64,000 nucleotides of DNA from Kalaharituber pfeilii. Taxonomy: Eukaryota > Ascomycota > Pezizomycetes > Pezizales > Pezizaceae. The stretch's first letter is position 1; each line of letters starts with the position of its first letter. The position numbers and the translations under genes are program-made. Under the pieces are notes generated by a model. It made no database searches. It was not told the DNA's origin and was given only the letters and a program-made list of their open reading frames with translations. The DNA is taken from positions 310,001-374,000 of the forward strand of contig WHUZ01000016.1 of assembly GCA_015179045.1 (NCBI GenBank), in the 5' to 3' direction. Below, piece after piece: positions 44,481 to 55,870 of the stretch.

Positions 44481-46960
44481 GAAAGCATTAGGTTGGAATA
44501 CCTCTATATGGATCTCACGGAAGTGAAGAATATCTTTATTAAGAATAATTTACAACTCGTTTGTAATATGTGGCACCCGATTATTGATGTAGTGGAAGCC
44601 AGTTATCTGTTGGTAAATCCAATGGTTAATCATCTACTTTTTCATATATGAACGGATAGAAATACAACGATCGTTTGAGTTAGCCGAGGTGGCCGAGCCG
44701 GAGCGGGGGCGTTTGATCTCAGTTGTACGTTTGAGGATTATGAGCCGAGGTGGCTGGGGATTCCTCTGTATTCATGTACAGTGGAAGAGGAGGACTGCAG
44801 ATGCTTCTTTAATCCACAGTGGATTATTAATGTAACTCCGTTGGCTCCGGTGGTGTAAAAAAACTGCTACGAACGGTTTTACATCGACTAGTGAACCCTA
44901 AATCAAAGTACTCAGCACACCAGCAAAGCAGAACCCACAGACTCCACTTCATAAACCAACTAGGCACTTGCAACTACGAGTGAAGCAGCACTTGCCTTGA
45001 ACATCGAACACCAGCCGGCAGCACTGGGATTCTTTTTTTTTTTTCATTGGTTTGTTACTGCCACACTGTGGCCAGGATGAACTATCTACATGCCCTTGCC
45101 TACTCAATCTCTGAACTATTGCCAAGTTTCAGTGCTCCGTCACTCATGCTCTGGATTTGGAATCGAACCAGTCTCCAGAACTCCACGTCTCTTTCCCACA
45201 TCCGATCAACCAGTCATCTACTCCCGCTGAACATGGAGTTGGTGATATCTTGATTCGTTTCAGAGGGCTGTGGGAGCGAATCACCTTAGGTTTTAGAACT
45301 TAGGCTAATATGAGCTCAAGCAATATTTGGTCTTTTTCCTACCTCATTTACATTTCGAAAAGAAACGCTGCTGCTCAGAATTTACTTGAGGTGGAGGTGA
45401 ATCCGCTTCAGATTCAACACTTGAAACCGCAAGACACCTATGTATATTTCCATGAGTTGGTTCAGATCGATGTGGAGCGCAATTCCCATTGCCAGCGGGC
45501 TCGGTACTAAGTGTCAGGAATGCATATCTTCAGTTTGAGATGAGGTCTGGGCCTAAAACGGACTTTAACGTCCCTGTATGGGGGGACTTAGCAGTGTAAC
45601 ACATGGGGTCGGGCAAGTTCGACGCTTTCAAATTGTGCTTCCTACAAAGATGTCTGAAATGGGGAAGACCTTGGCCAATTGCACGAAATTCCATGTGGAT
45701 GTAAACACACCTGCGGCCCACGACAATGGCAGGCAATGGGGCAGAGGTATTGACGAGGACGGGACTCTATGGGGGATGGCCAGAGAGGGACCGATGGTTC
45801 AATGTTGTCCTAGCTGTCAAAGATGTACCAACTGGTGAGTCTTCATGGGTCTCGGCGAGCAGCATACTAGTATGACGTGCAGGTTCTGACCTATTCTGCA
45901 ACCCAGGTCCCGTGCTCGGCTCGGTTTCCAAGTCGGTTGATTCGGTCCAAGTCGGCCATCTTCAAGAAAGCGACTTGCCTTCCAGTTCGATTGATTTGTT
46001 AACAAGTCAGTGTGAGAGTCAAGTTCAGATACCGACTTGCGGTGTCATTTGATACCATGACAAGCCAGCGCCAGAAGGAAAAGGGGTCTACCTCCGAAGG
46101 GGAGGTGGACTGACTCAGGGAATTTGTGGAGGTAGTGCATAACCCCGCTTGTAGCTGTTTGCCATGGCAGGGTTACTAAATGTTTGGGTGGAATTGCACC
46201 TCGTGAGTAAGTAGTTGCCCTTGAAATGGCCAGACTTGGAGACTGCAGTTGAAGGCCTAGCTCGCAGCGAAAGGCACTCACCTATGCCCACGTTGGGACC
46301 CAGGCTCGAGTTCTCTCTATACAATTACTGTCACGGGCAGTAAGAAAATTAAAGACCAACTCCAGCAATACGAGGCCTAGCAACTCTGCCACTAGTCATA
46401 ACCATGTGCGCTCGATTTGTTCGCCCTTGGTATACACAGGCAAAGACTTACGTTTCAGAAGGTAAGCCAGGCCTACGACGTTGTCAAGCTCATTAGTAGT
46501 GTATCACTATGTGATCTCGTGGGTGAGATATAGGATACTGCTGCATCGTGCCTCCATAGTGCTTGTGTGCTGTTAGAATCATACTTCATGTGCATCCTAC
46601 CAAATAAACTAGCTTGCTCTTTATATCCTGCCTCTGCCTCTGCAACAATGCTGTTCAACTACGACAACACCGCATGTATACCCTGCCGCTGACCCACCAG
46701 CAATCTCCACAATTGCGTGCAGTAGATGGTGCATGCCAGCAGGCACACCTGCATTCACCATGATATGCTCGGGGCGTGTCTCCTATAGAGTCCAAACATG
46801 GTTAATTCAGTCCTGCAGGTGGTCCCAACTAGACAGCTGAATGGGCCGCCCAAGTTCATTGAAATACATATCAAGTTCCTACAGACAGCTAAATGGTATC
46901 AGCTCTTTCTCTATACACTAGCGCCTCCTGCCTAGCTGGCGTCCGTATCTGCTTTTGCTA
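44481..46960. other. Gene-poor region
   Basis: An 86-codon plus-strand frame at 45578-45838 (MSEMGKTLANCTKFHVDVNT...) ends at a possible GT donor but has no recognised partner exon. A family B hairpin without poly(A) lies at about 46133-46180 (GTTATGCACTACC/CCATGGCAGGGTTACT). Otherwise nothing is recognised. Confidence 0.4.
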
Positions 46961-46966
46961 TAACTT

Positions 46967-47900
46967 TTTTTTTTTTTTTTTTGTTTTTTATATCATTAAT
47001 CGCATGCCGCCCTAAGAGCTATGGCGATGTTTAGTTACACATGAAGTATAACGAAAAGTAGAAATCCCCGGAAACTCCTGCGTGATGGGGAAGTGAAAGT
47101 GAAAATAAAAGTGTCAGATGAGAGTCAAAATCCCAATCGTCAATAATCCAAGCCAAAACGGGGGGACCTTCTTTGCCTATTTCTGTCCTCTGTCCCACTC
47201 GTATTGGCAAGCTCTCAACCATCTTCCTCCTAGTCTCACCCGGTCTATTTCATTTGAGTCCTCCAGGTACACGACTACCGAACTTGTCTTTTTACCTTCC
47301 TCGATTAGTATCGTCTTGTTCCTTAGCCATCTGATCCCCAATATCTTGCCTATATCCTTGTTGTCTGCTTCCATCCATCTCCGGACGTTCCCGAGGTTCT
47401 TCCTCAGGGCTATTCCATGTACTACGATACCAGATTTGGAGGTGGTGGTACCGGGGGTGGATGGGTGGGATGGGGGTTTTGCTCTGAGAGTTCGGGATGT
47501 TTGGGTCTTCGGCGTGGTCGTGGGGGGAGGGTTGGGTGCGGGAGTCGACGGGGTAGCCGTAGTTGTTGGTGTCCCGACCGGTGGTGCGGTGGCTATTTTT
47601 TTGGCCTCCGCGTCGTCAAGTCTTCTTTTTATGGCAATACGGGTGCGTTGTCGCCGTTTTGCCTTTTCGTTTTCTTGCCTTGGTCGTAACCTCCGGGGAT
47701 GGGCCGGGAGCGGGCTATAACTGTTAAACCACTCGGTTCCGCTAGCTACAATCGCATCGCCCAGTGGCATTGCGTCGAGGGTAACCTCTTGCCTCAATTG
47801 CCTTGACCAGCTCCTCCTCTTATAGTCTCCGCCCGCTCTGAATGTTCTCTTGCCCCCACCTCCACTGTCGGCCCCTCAGTCTCAGATACCCCCTCCCATA
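46967..47900 (-). mobile_element. ORF1-only LINE derivative, longest copy, intact 206-codon ORF
   Basis: The minus-strand ORF 47177-47797 has a basic segment (KAKRRQRTRIAIKRRLDDAE), a Pro/Thr-rich linker, then the ORF1 RNA-binding domain: SGIVVHGIALRKNLGNVRRW, GIRWLRNKTILIEEGKKTSS, VVVYLEDSNEIDRVRLGGRW, QYEWDRGQK-stop. It lacks the CCHC knuckles and the RT expected of a Tad-like LINE. The 3' UTR joins the family A hairpin (GCTCTTAGGGC, ATCGC/GCGAT stem) and poly(A) at 46967-47035. The upstream edge is approximate. Confidence 0.75.
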
Positions 47901-48442
47901 TGTCCACGACCTTCCACCAGGCCCGTAGCTTCCCTCAACCTTTCCTGATTCTTACCACTGATAATAGGTAATGTAAGCAGATGAATATAACCCGCAATGA
48001 GGAATTAATAATTGAACCTTACATTCAACTTGCATAACACACATGCTCTCATCCTCCTCTGCTGGTGGAATTTGACTTTCGAAGCTCTCTGCAGGTAGGT
48101 CCCTAACCGGATGTCCCCCAAAACATCTCAGGTGTTCATTGTCTGCACCCGTCAGATGTGTCCCCAGCAAGCAGCAGGGGTCGGCGTGGAGTATAACAAT
48201 TCGGCCAGGACTGGAATTCATACACCAAGGTTCGATTAGCGTTACAATTACGGGTTGCGTTAGCTCCCCGGAAACTTGATTGCCTCAGAGGTCCCCAAGC
48301 TGCAGTTTCGTTCCTCCTCCTCCTCCTGATCTTTTTTTACTTGCATGAAGATAGCAGAGATGATTCCGGACTGCTCGCCTCCTGGTCCCATTTCTATACG
48401 TCGGTATCGAGAGGTCCCATGCAGGTTGCGTGGCACGTTCTT

Positions 48443-48505
48443 TTTTTTTTTTTTTTTGGTCAAGTAACCCCGCATACAGGCTACCGGCCTATGGCAGGGA
48501 GCATG
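48443..48505 (-). mobile_element. Family B tail
   Basis: Poly(T), GGTCAAGTAACCCCGCATAC, the hairpin with AGGCTACCGGCCTATGGCAG. TGGCACGT/TGGCACAT on the two sides may be an 8-bp target duplication with one mismatch. Confidence 0.65.
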
Positions 48506-48829
48506 GCACATAACTGTTATCCAGCAACATTGGAGCGAAAGCTCACATTGTTCAGGGATATTCTGTTGCGGGTATTGTTGTTAGCTAAGGTATACGGGTC
48601 GAGCTCTGATATGTTGGCGATCCGAGAGGCCTGCAGCAATGTTCGGTGGGACATGCAACAACCCGTTGGGCACGATGGGTAGATTTCGTCGGAGTTTGAC
48701 TTGCACGGTCGGATTACTGTGGGGGCCATGATTGATTCCGAGCATACGAGGCGGGCCCCGTATTCTCCGTACCTAGCAGACTACCATTTCAAGTAGCTAT
48801 CATTGTTCACTGGATTTCTATGCAACTTT

Positions 48830-49137
48830 ATGTTAAGCATTTCCGTATATACAGGGCTGGACCTGTAGAAGAAGGATCATCAAGGAATTCAGTCGCTCAA
48901 GTCTCAATCAGTGCTGGGAAGACCTGGAGGAAAAAGGGCGGAAGCAGGACGAAGAGGAGGGTAATCCGGTCGAGGAATGCTTCACCAGCTTCGATCCGGG
49001 ACAGCGAACGGCCAGGTGCATGGTGATACACTGTGTATATAGTTGATAGATACAGTAGATTCCTAACCTGAGCCGGGTATTTGGGTCCCTGCCATCGGCT
49101 GGTAGCCTGCATGCGGGGTTACGTGAGCGAAAAAAAA
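48830..49137 (+). mobile_element. L2 LINE 3' end joined to a family B tail
   Basis: GKTWRKKGGSRTKRRVIRSR, NASPASIRDSERPG matches the L2 C-terminus. After the stop, about 80 bp later, come GGTCCCTGCCATCGGCTGGT, AGCCTGCATGCGGGGTTACG and poly(A). This is the evidence that family B is the L2 3' tail. Confidence 0.7.
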
Positions 49138-49770
49138 GGAATCCAAATCTTGTCGTACCCTGTGTTTTCTCTATATTTAGAAGAGATGTCAGTTTGCGGT
49201 GAAATGGTTCACATTCAATCTTGCAGAGGAGAAATGTGAGTGCATAGTCTTGGCCAGTTGCCATGAGGGCAATTGATCTTGCGGGGTACCGCCAGTGGGT
49301 AAGAAATTCAGGTATAGTGGCATGCTTTCTCGGATGAGTCCAAGGATTTGAGAAAGGTCGAGCGACTCCAATCGTCTGTGGAAGTTGCCGCATGCGTTAC
49401 GATAGCTCTGGTGGCGAGATGGTGCGGAAATGCCTAACTTCTTTGTCCATACCAATCACAAATCGCAAGTGGAAATTAACAGCTTCCGTGGCTAAGCTCG
49501 TGTCCTTCTCACAGGTCAGGCAGGGATCGCGGCACATGCTGGAGGTAGAAATGCAAAGGAGTGGTTGGGTTAAAACCTGAGCACCGCCAAGGAGCTTCAA
49601 GTTGACGAACGGGAGCTTGTCGAAAGGACTGTTTGCATGCATCAGCCAGAGAGGTCTACCGGGCACGGTTAGATGTTCAGGAGTTGCGAAATCGCGAAGT
49701 GGCTTCGACAGCTCTTGTTTGCATATCGTAATTCTGGATCTCCGAATCTTCTGTTTAGCTCAATGTCAAG
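49138..49770 (-). other. Unidentified coding debris
   Basis: Minus-strand frames (49397-49666 and 49189-49455, then 49138-49393) read like shifted pieces of one protein: PFVNLKLLGGAQVLTQPLLC, MCRDPCLTCEKDTSLATEAV, FHRRLESLDLSQILGLIRES. The family is not recognised. Confidence 0.35.
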
Positions 49771-49779
49771 CTGCAAGCC

Positions 49780-49846
49780 CGGCCCTGCCATGGCGAACAG
49801 CTACAAGCGGGGTCACGTGAAAAAAAAAAAAAAAAAAAAAAAAAAC
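49780..49846 (+). mobile_element. 67-bp family B tail, 9-bp target duplication
   Basis: CTGCAAGCC flanks it (49771-49779 and 49847-49855). The body is CGGCCCTGCCATGGCGAACA and GCTACAAGCGGGGTCACGTG plus poly(A). Confidence 0.85.
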
Positions 49847-50040
49847 TGCAAGCCAAGGTATGCTTCATGTCTCTAGGTGTTGCCTTTTTCGTACACGTGC
49901 CGATCGATCTTCGCTCAACGCAAACTATAGTTCTAGTATGCTGTTGTAGGTCGAGAGGAACAGGGTCCACAGAGGTACTTGTGCAAAACATCTTAATAAC
50001 CGTCGTATTCTGGGCAACCCCAGGATATTTGCCGCTTTCA

Positions 50041-50450
50041 TCAAAACCCCAAGAGAAGCATCATTAACATGCTGTGAAGTGTGAGAGTTTGTTGCATACA
50101 GTCGAAGGACAATCCACTTGGACTCACTACCGATTCGATCCCGTATTTCGTGCAGAAATCCCGGAACGTAGGATTCACAAGTGGATACCTGGATCGTGTT
50201 AGATCGCGATTGGTGGCCGAAACTCCCTCACAGAGTCCTCGAGACACCGCACTCTCTCCTCCGCATCATTCTTCTTGGTGGCCCATGCGAGGGTATAGCG
50301 TGTGCAGCAATCCATCCCCAACAGGTCGAATTGCTGGTACACTGCCGTAGGGCTCAAATCTTGGCTCTCACCGCTTGACCCGTCGGTGAACATACGATGC
50401 ACCCCTCGACTTATTCTGGAATATCTCTTGCCATACTCTTCCATCATACC
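50041..50450 (-). pseudogene. Ty3/gypsy-type integrase remnant
   Basis: Minus-strand frames join to FDLLGMDCCTRYTLAWATKK, NDAEERVRCLEDSVREF, PPIAI and NPTFRDFCTKYGIESVVSPS. The D...(about 60)...region with FRDFCTKYGI...S..P is the integrase core pattern of LTR retrotransposons. Catalytic Asp context is partly lost and frames are shifted. Confidence 0.5.
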
Positions 50451-50884
50451 TTCGCTCTAAGTGTTGCAGTGACCTGTCCCTCCCATCTGGAAGATTCAAA
50501 GGTTAATGTCGAATTTCATGCCGCATTTTCTGAACCAATTTCTTGTCCTATAATACCAATAGAGCCTTGCATTGATTTAACTTTATAGCGATCCATAAGG
50601 TTTTCTAGCATTTCTCTGAATGTGATTAAGATACCAGGGAAAATTGCCTATCGGATGAACTTTGGCGGCCAGAGCCAAGTGGGCTGGTGGGGATTATCGG
50701 ATATCTTGTCTGATTGGATAAAACCCAGCCTGTCCCAGCATTATTCAGTATAACAGGCTCGACTGTATCTGATTCCTTGATTTGGCCCTGCATTATGTTT
50801 GTCAGCTCTTTCAGTTCAGCCATTAGAAGAAGAAGGCAAGCTTACCTGGTGCACCCGAATTATGTGGGTCACAGATCTTTCTTT

Positions 50885-51160
50885 CCCTCCTGAGTTACAT
50901 TCAGACAGAACAGTTTCCGGCGTGGGTAATAGGTCCACCCCCTCATTGGTGTTGCTGGTCAAGATTGGCTCTGGCGAGGTGGCTTGCAGACACGTTGGGC
51001 ATTCGGATGCCCTCCTGAGTTACTTTCAGACAGAACAGTTTCCGGTATGGGGGGATAGGTCCAGAAGTTCCCCCTCATTGGTGTTGGTGGTCAAGATTGG
51101 CTCCTTAGGAGGCTCCGTCTACTGGCGAGTTGGCGTGCACACACGCTGGGCATTCGGATG
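50885..51160 (+). repeat. Direct tandem duplication, unit about 125 bp
   Basis: CCCTCCTGAGTTACATTCAG, ACAGAACAGTTTCCGG, CCCCCTCATTGGTGTTG, GTCAAGATTGGCTC and TGGGCATTCGGATG recur in the same order from 51009. The second unit carries short insertions. Confidence 0.8.
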
Positions 51161-51500
51161 GCCTCTCGTCATTAGTTGCTTGCCAAGATGATGCCAAGGC
51201 GGTTGTCAAAGCTGGCAAGCTTGCTCGTCATGACTGGTTTTGAGCCGCACAGGAGCTGCCGAGGAAGATTTGATTAGTCATGATCATTTAACCATTACCA
51301 GAAGATGGCCCCCTGTGCGCCGCTTTTGCAACTATTTTCCACCGCATATATCTGCACAGATATATATGAATAAAGAACATCTTATACAATAAAATGCATT
51401 GACAACATACCTCATCACAAAGCGAAGAGGTGACCACCGCCTTTTTCACTGGTGCATCTGGAGCCATACTGAATTTGTTCTTTTTTCTTTCATACACCTA

Positions 51501-51775
51501 TTAAGTAACCTCGATCGGTCGTTTCCCAGCTTCACACCTTCTTTTTGCCAGAAATGTCGGCCACCTCCGTCGCCACACCCTACACCGTCCTAACAGGTGA
51601 GCCCTCGTCTCCTCCTCTTCTCCGCACCACCTACACTCCGGACCGTCCCCTTCCCCTATCTGCCACCTCCACGCCCGCAAACCCTTGCCCCCCAACAGCC
51701 CCGCCAGCCGTCCTGTCAGGTGTCCCAGCCTTTCTAGAGGTCTATATGTCAATCCCCGCCGGTTCCTCTTAAATC
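51501..51775 (-). mobile_element. L1 LINE zinc-domain fragment
   Basis: RGLTYRPLERLGHLTGRLAG, GGKGLRAWRWQIGEGDGPEC, RWCGEEEETRAHLLGRCRVW. The frame is open over 84 codons but has neither RT nor tail. Confidence 0.75.
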
Positions 51776-51870
51776 AGGCTAACATGCAACTCCATGTATT
51801 CCGTAAACAAAGAATCAAAAATTCTCTAACGAGAGAATCGATCTGCAGAGATAAGTATTTATTCAACCGT

Positions 51871-51927
51871 CTCGCCATAGCCCGTTGGGCGGCACGCGAG
51901 TATTGATATAAAAAAAAATAAAAAAAA
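51871..51927 (+). mobile_element. 57-bp LINE family A tail, 12-bp target duplication
   Basis: TTATTCAACCGT flanks it (51859-51870 and 51928-51939). The hairpin is GCCC-GTT-GGGC with a CTCGC/GCGAG outer stem. Confidence 0.85.
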
Positions 51928-52342
51928 TTATTCAACCGTGATAATCTTGTCCTACAGTCCCAATGTCTTTTGCACTCCTCACAGCGCGTAATACCCGTTA
52001 GGTGAATTCAAATCACATAGCAAACAACTATCCAACATTAAGCTCTGGAACAGATGCTAAAACCAGAACGAATTGAACAGTGGGAACTTCCATAGCACAG
52101 TGTAGATTAGTGAGCGGCCTTGCAAAACATGTGTATGAGATGAATATATACAAACAAAGACGTAACCAGAAGAGGGGTCTGGAAATGGGTTGTTGGGCTC
52201 AAACGAACATCTAGTCCTCAATTAATTGCACTGAACTTTCGCTTTTGGGGGACGGAACTCGTGGGCTGGGGCATTGAGTGTGCCTCTTGATCAAGTAGCA
52301 CCTGCGCTATGGTGTTGTGTCCGTTCTCGATAGCCAAGGAGA

Positions 52343-52401
52343 CCTCGCCATAGCCCACAGGGCGGCATGCGAGTAATGAAATAAAAAAAAAAAAAAAAAA
52401 A
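52343..52401 (+). mobile_element. 59-bp LINE family A tail in the last ankyrin repeat, 14-bp target duplication
   Basis: GATAGCCAAGGAGA flanks it (52329-52342 and 52402-52415). Excision restores RTPLSLAIENGHNTIAQVLL. Confidence 0.9.
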
Positions 52402-53883
52402 GATAGCCAAGGAGAGTGGCGTTCTGCCACGATGATTGGTTAGGTGGATATCCACATTTGCTCGCTCCAGCAGCAAGTGGACTACAGCCTCATGGCCGTT
52501 CGCAGCGGCTAGGTGGAGTGGTGTGTTGCTGTACTCATTATGAATATTGACATCAGTATCTGCTCGCTCCAGGGACAAGTGGACTACAGCCTCATGGCCT
52601 TTCCAAGCGGCATGGTGCAGTGCTGTGGCACCATCCTTTTGTTGCAGATTGACATTAATATCTGCTCTCTCCAGCAGCAAGCGGACTACAGCCTCATGGC
52701 CTTCTTGAGCGGCTAGGTGGAGTGGTGTGTGGCCGTTCACCATCTGAATATTGACATCGATATCTGCTCGCTCCAGCAGCAAGCGGACTACAGCCTCATG
52801 GCCTTCTTGAGCGGCTAGGTGGAGTGGTGTGTGGCCGTTCACCATCTGAATATTGACATCGATATCTGCTCGCTCCAGCAGCAAGCGGACTACAGCCTCA
52901 TGGCCTTTCCAAGCGGCATGGTGCAGTGCTGTGGCACCATCCTTTTGCTGCAGATTGACATCGATATCTGCTCGCTCCAGCAGCAAGCGGACTACAGCCT
53001 CATGGCCTCGCTGAGCGGCTAGGTGGAGTGGTGTGTGGCTGTTCACTGTCTGAATATTGACATCAATATCTGCTCGCTCCAGCAGCAAGCGGACTACAGC
53101 CTCATGGCCTCTCTCGACCGCCAGGTGAAGTGGTGTGGTACCATCTGTTTGCCGCAAATTGACGTTGAGATCCGCTCGCTCAAGGAGGAAGCGGACTACA
53201 GCGTCATGTCCATTCCTAACAGCTTCCCTGAGTGCTGTCGAACCCCATCTATCCTGTAGATTGACATCGATATCTGCTCGCTCCAACAGCAAGCGGACCA
53301 CAGCCTCGTGGCCTCTGTCAGCAGCGACGATGAGTGGTGGCTTACCCCAGGCGCCCTGCATATTCAGGTCCATATCTCCTCGCTTCAATAGTAAGCGGAC
53401 TACACCCTCATTGCCTTCCTTAGCGGCCACCAGCATTGCTGAGTTACCAGTTTCGCCGTGCACATTGACATCCACATCTGCTCGCTCCAGTAGCAATCGT
53501 ACTACATTTTCATTGCCGTTATAAGCAGCGTACATCAATGCTGTGCTACCGCAACCTGACTTGGAATTTGGGTCTGAGGCTTGTAGCAATGTTTGAAAGA
53601 TGCTTTCAACTTCAAGGTGAGCAGATACATGCAGGCCTAAAAGTGTGCACGATGAATATGGATGCATGCTACAACCCAGTTGTAGGAGGGTTTGAGCGTC
53701 ATCTCGCTGAAGTAGGGTAACAGCAAGGGTATGAACAGTTTCATCACACTGCCTTCGCGCATGGTGGCCCCATTGAGAAGCTGCGTACTTCAATAAAGCG
53801 TAATTTCCGTATAGCTTAGCGAGCGTGGTATCTAATACGGTATTGCCTAAAGTGGTAAAGTTGAGATACGAAAGGCATGTCCT

Positions 53884-54768
53884 CAATGAATCCAACAGGC
53901 CAGGCCAGGCCAGGCCAACCGGAGGCCTGGACTGGCCTGGACCGTGAAATTCTGGGCCTGGCCTGGCCTGAACAATCAGACCAGGCCGTGAGGGCCGCCT
54001 GGGCCGGTCCAGGCGGCCTGAAACAATCAGGCCAACCAGGCCGGTCCAGGCCGGTCCAGGCCATTCAGGCCGATTCAGGCCATTCAGGCCGGTTCAGGCC
54101 ATTCAGGCCGATTCAGGCCATTCAGGCCGGTTCAGGCCATTCAGGCCAGTCTAGGCCAATCAGGCCGGATTTACGTAAATTCAAGCGATTTTAGAATTTA
54201 ACCCAGGTGAATTAGATTTTAATAGTCCTGGATATTTCCACTATCAGTAATTGACAGTTGCGCATTAGGTATCATCATCGAAGGATTGAGACCAGTCTGT
54301 TGTATTATCTGGAAGGTCCATCCTTTCTAAAATATTTCTTAGTATATATACTTGAATACAAAGTGTGATACATCCTTGACAAAAGTCGCAGACCGCTGCT
54401 GTTCAAAATCTAGACATACGGGAGATTCTACTCATTTAATTACTCAAACAATCTGGTAAATGCTGGCCTCAATTCACCTGGATAGCTGTGGAGTGATTCG
54501 TTTAATTGGCCTGAACCGGCCTGATTGGCCTGAACCGGCCTGATTGGCCTGGACCGGCCTGATTGGCCTGAACCGGCCTGATTGGCCTGGACTGGCCTGG
54601 TTGGCCTGATTCATGTGGATCAGGCCGGTCCAGGCCGGTCCAGGGCGGTCCAGGCCACTGAGAATACCGGCCTGGACCGGTCCAGGCGGTTTCAGTCCAA
54701 TGCAGATCACGGCCTGTCAGGCCAGGCCAGGCGGCCTGGTCGGCCGGCCTGGCCTGTTGGATTCATTG
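53884..54768. mobile_element. 885-bp hAT-like foldback element in the NLR gene, 8-bp target duplication
   Basis: CAATGAATCCAACAGGCC and its complement form the ends; CATGTCCT flanks them (53876-53883 and 54769-54776). Both arms (about 290 bp left, 270 bp right) are arrays of GGCC-centred 10-mers (ATTCAGGCCG, GGTCCAGGCC). The middle (GTCCTGGATATTTCCACTAT...) is shared with the copy at 20164. It splits the frame between IART and CLSYLN. Confidence 0.9.
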
Positions 54769-55204
54769 CATGTCCTTGCAATCGTGCTATGGCCCGCTGG
54801 AAAGTGTTTCTCATGTTCTGACCTGAAATATTCCTGAAGCGTAAAGTGCACTAAACGAACGGTCGATGTCTCCTCATCTACTGTCACCAACCCACAGCAG
54901 CACTCCAGTATTGTATTTTCGGAGGGAATGTTGTCATGATCCAGAGTCTCAGCCTCATTCTCTATGGAGAGTGCATGGCAAAGCTCTGTCACCTTCAGTG
55001 GTCGCTCTGCTAGGTAGATCCATGTTCTGGCCCACCGACGAACATTTTCCGGTTCGCGAACCGGCCAGCCGATTCGTGAACCGGCCGGCCCCGTGAAAAA
55101 CATATGGTGTTTTTCACGGGGCCAGCCCAGCCACGAACACCTGGCCCAGCGGCGAACATGAATGTACCTCGATGTACCTATACGTAATATATATACTCGC
55201 TTAT

Positions 55205-55381
55205 TTTTTTTTTTTTATATCATTACTCGCATGCCGCCTTGCAGGCTATGGCGAGGGTTTAGATACATGAATGATAATCAACGGAAAAATAAGTAACAGA
55301 TAAGGAGATAAAGTGAAAATATGACCGGTTACTCCGCCGCCCAGTCCATCACCTCCGCCAACGTTCTCCCCCACCTTATAC
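55205..55381 (-). mobile_element. 177-bp L1 3' end nested in the Ginger-like element
   Basis: ACTCGCTTAT flanks it (55195-55204 and 55382-55391). The hairpin stem is GCCT-GCA-AGGC, a compensatory variant. Confidence 0.8.
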
Positions 55382-55489
55382 ACTCGCTTATGATTTAATG
55401 TAATAGTGATCTATCATACAGCCAGCTAAGCAATTTCCACAGTCTCCTATCCCCCTATGCAGTCATCTATGTACAAACAATAGTACTTT

Positions 55490-55870
55490 TTTTTTTTGTT
55501 TTTATATCATTACTCGCATGCCGCAGTATGGGCTATGGCGAGGTATTTATTAAAGAAAGAAAATTAACCGTCACTAAATACATGTGGTGCCCGCAATACT
55601 CATACATGGTGCGGGTAGAATGTACACACTGGTCAATACAGCCTATTTCCTCCGTCTGTCCGGCTCGTATTGAGTGGTCCTCAACCATTTCCCACCTAAC
55701 CTAACTCTGTCTACGCCCGTCACTGCCTCCAAGTACACCACGACCGAGCTGGTCATTTTTCCTTCTTTCAGTAGCGCGGTCTTTCGTCTCAGCCACCCTA
55801 TCCCCACGGTCTTGCCTAGCCTATCATTCCCGGACTCCAACCATTTCCGGACCTTCCCTAAATATACATC
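55490..55870 (-). mobile_element. ORF1-only LINE derivative nested in the Ginger-like element
   Basis: LGKVRKWLESGNDRLGKTVG, KMTSSVVVYLEAVTGVDRVR, QYEPDRRRK-stop, then CACATGTATTTAGTGACGGT, the hairpin (here with a damaged arm, GCCCATACTGC) and poly(A). The upstream edge is approximate. Confidence 0.75.

Noticed and set aside
44676..44770. tRNA-Leu/Ser-like start (GAGGTGGCCGAGCCGGAGCG)
   Set aside because: The A-box-like sequence is present, but no acceptor pairing, anticodon arm or B box follows at the right distance.
45017..45029. Poly(T) run as another LINE tail
   Set aside because: Neither hairpin nor the AGTAATGATA or TTACGTGA motif adjoins it, and no flanking duplication is seen.
52513..53524. 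Plus-strand frames with repeated CSLQQQADYSLMA
   Set aside because: They are the antisense shadow of the ankyrin repeats of the NLR gene.
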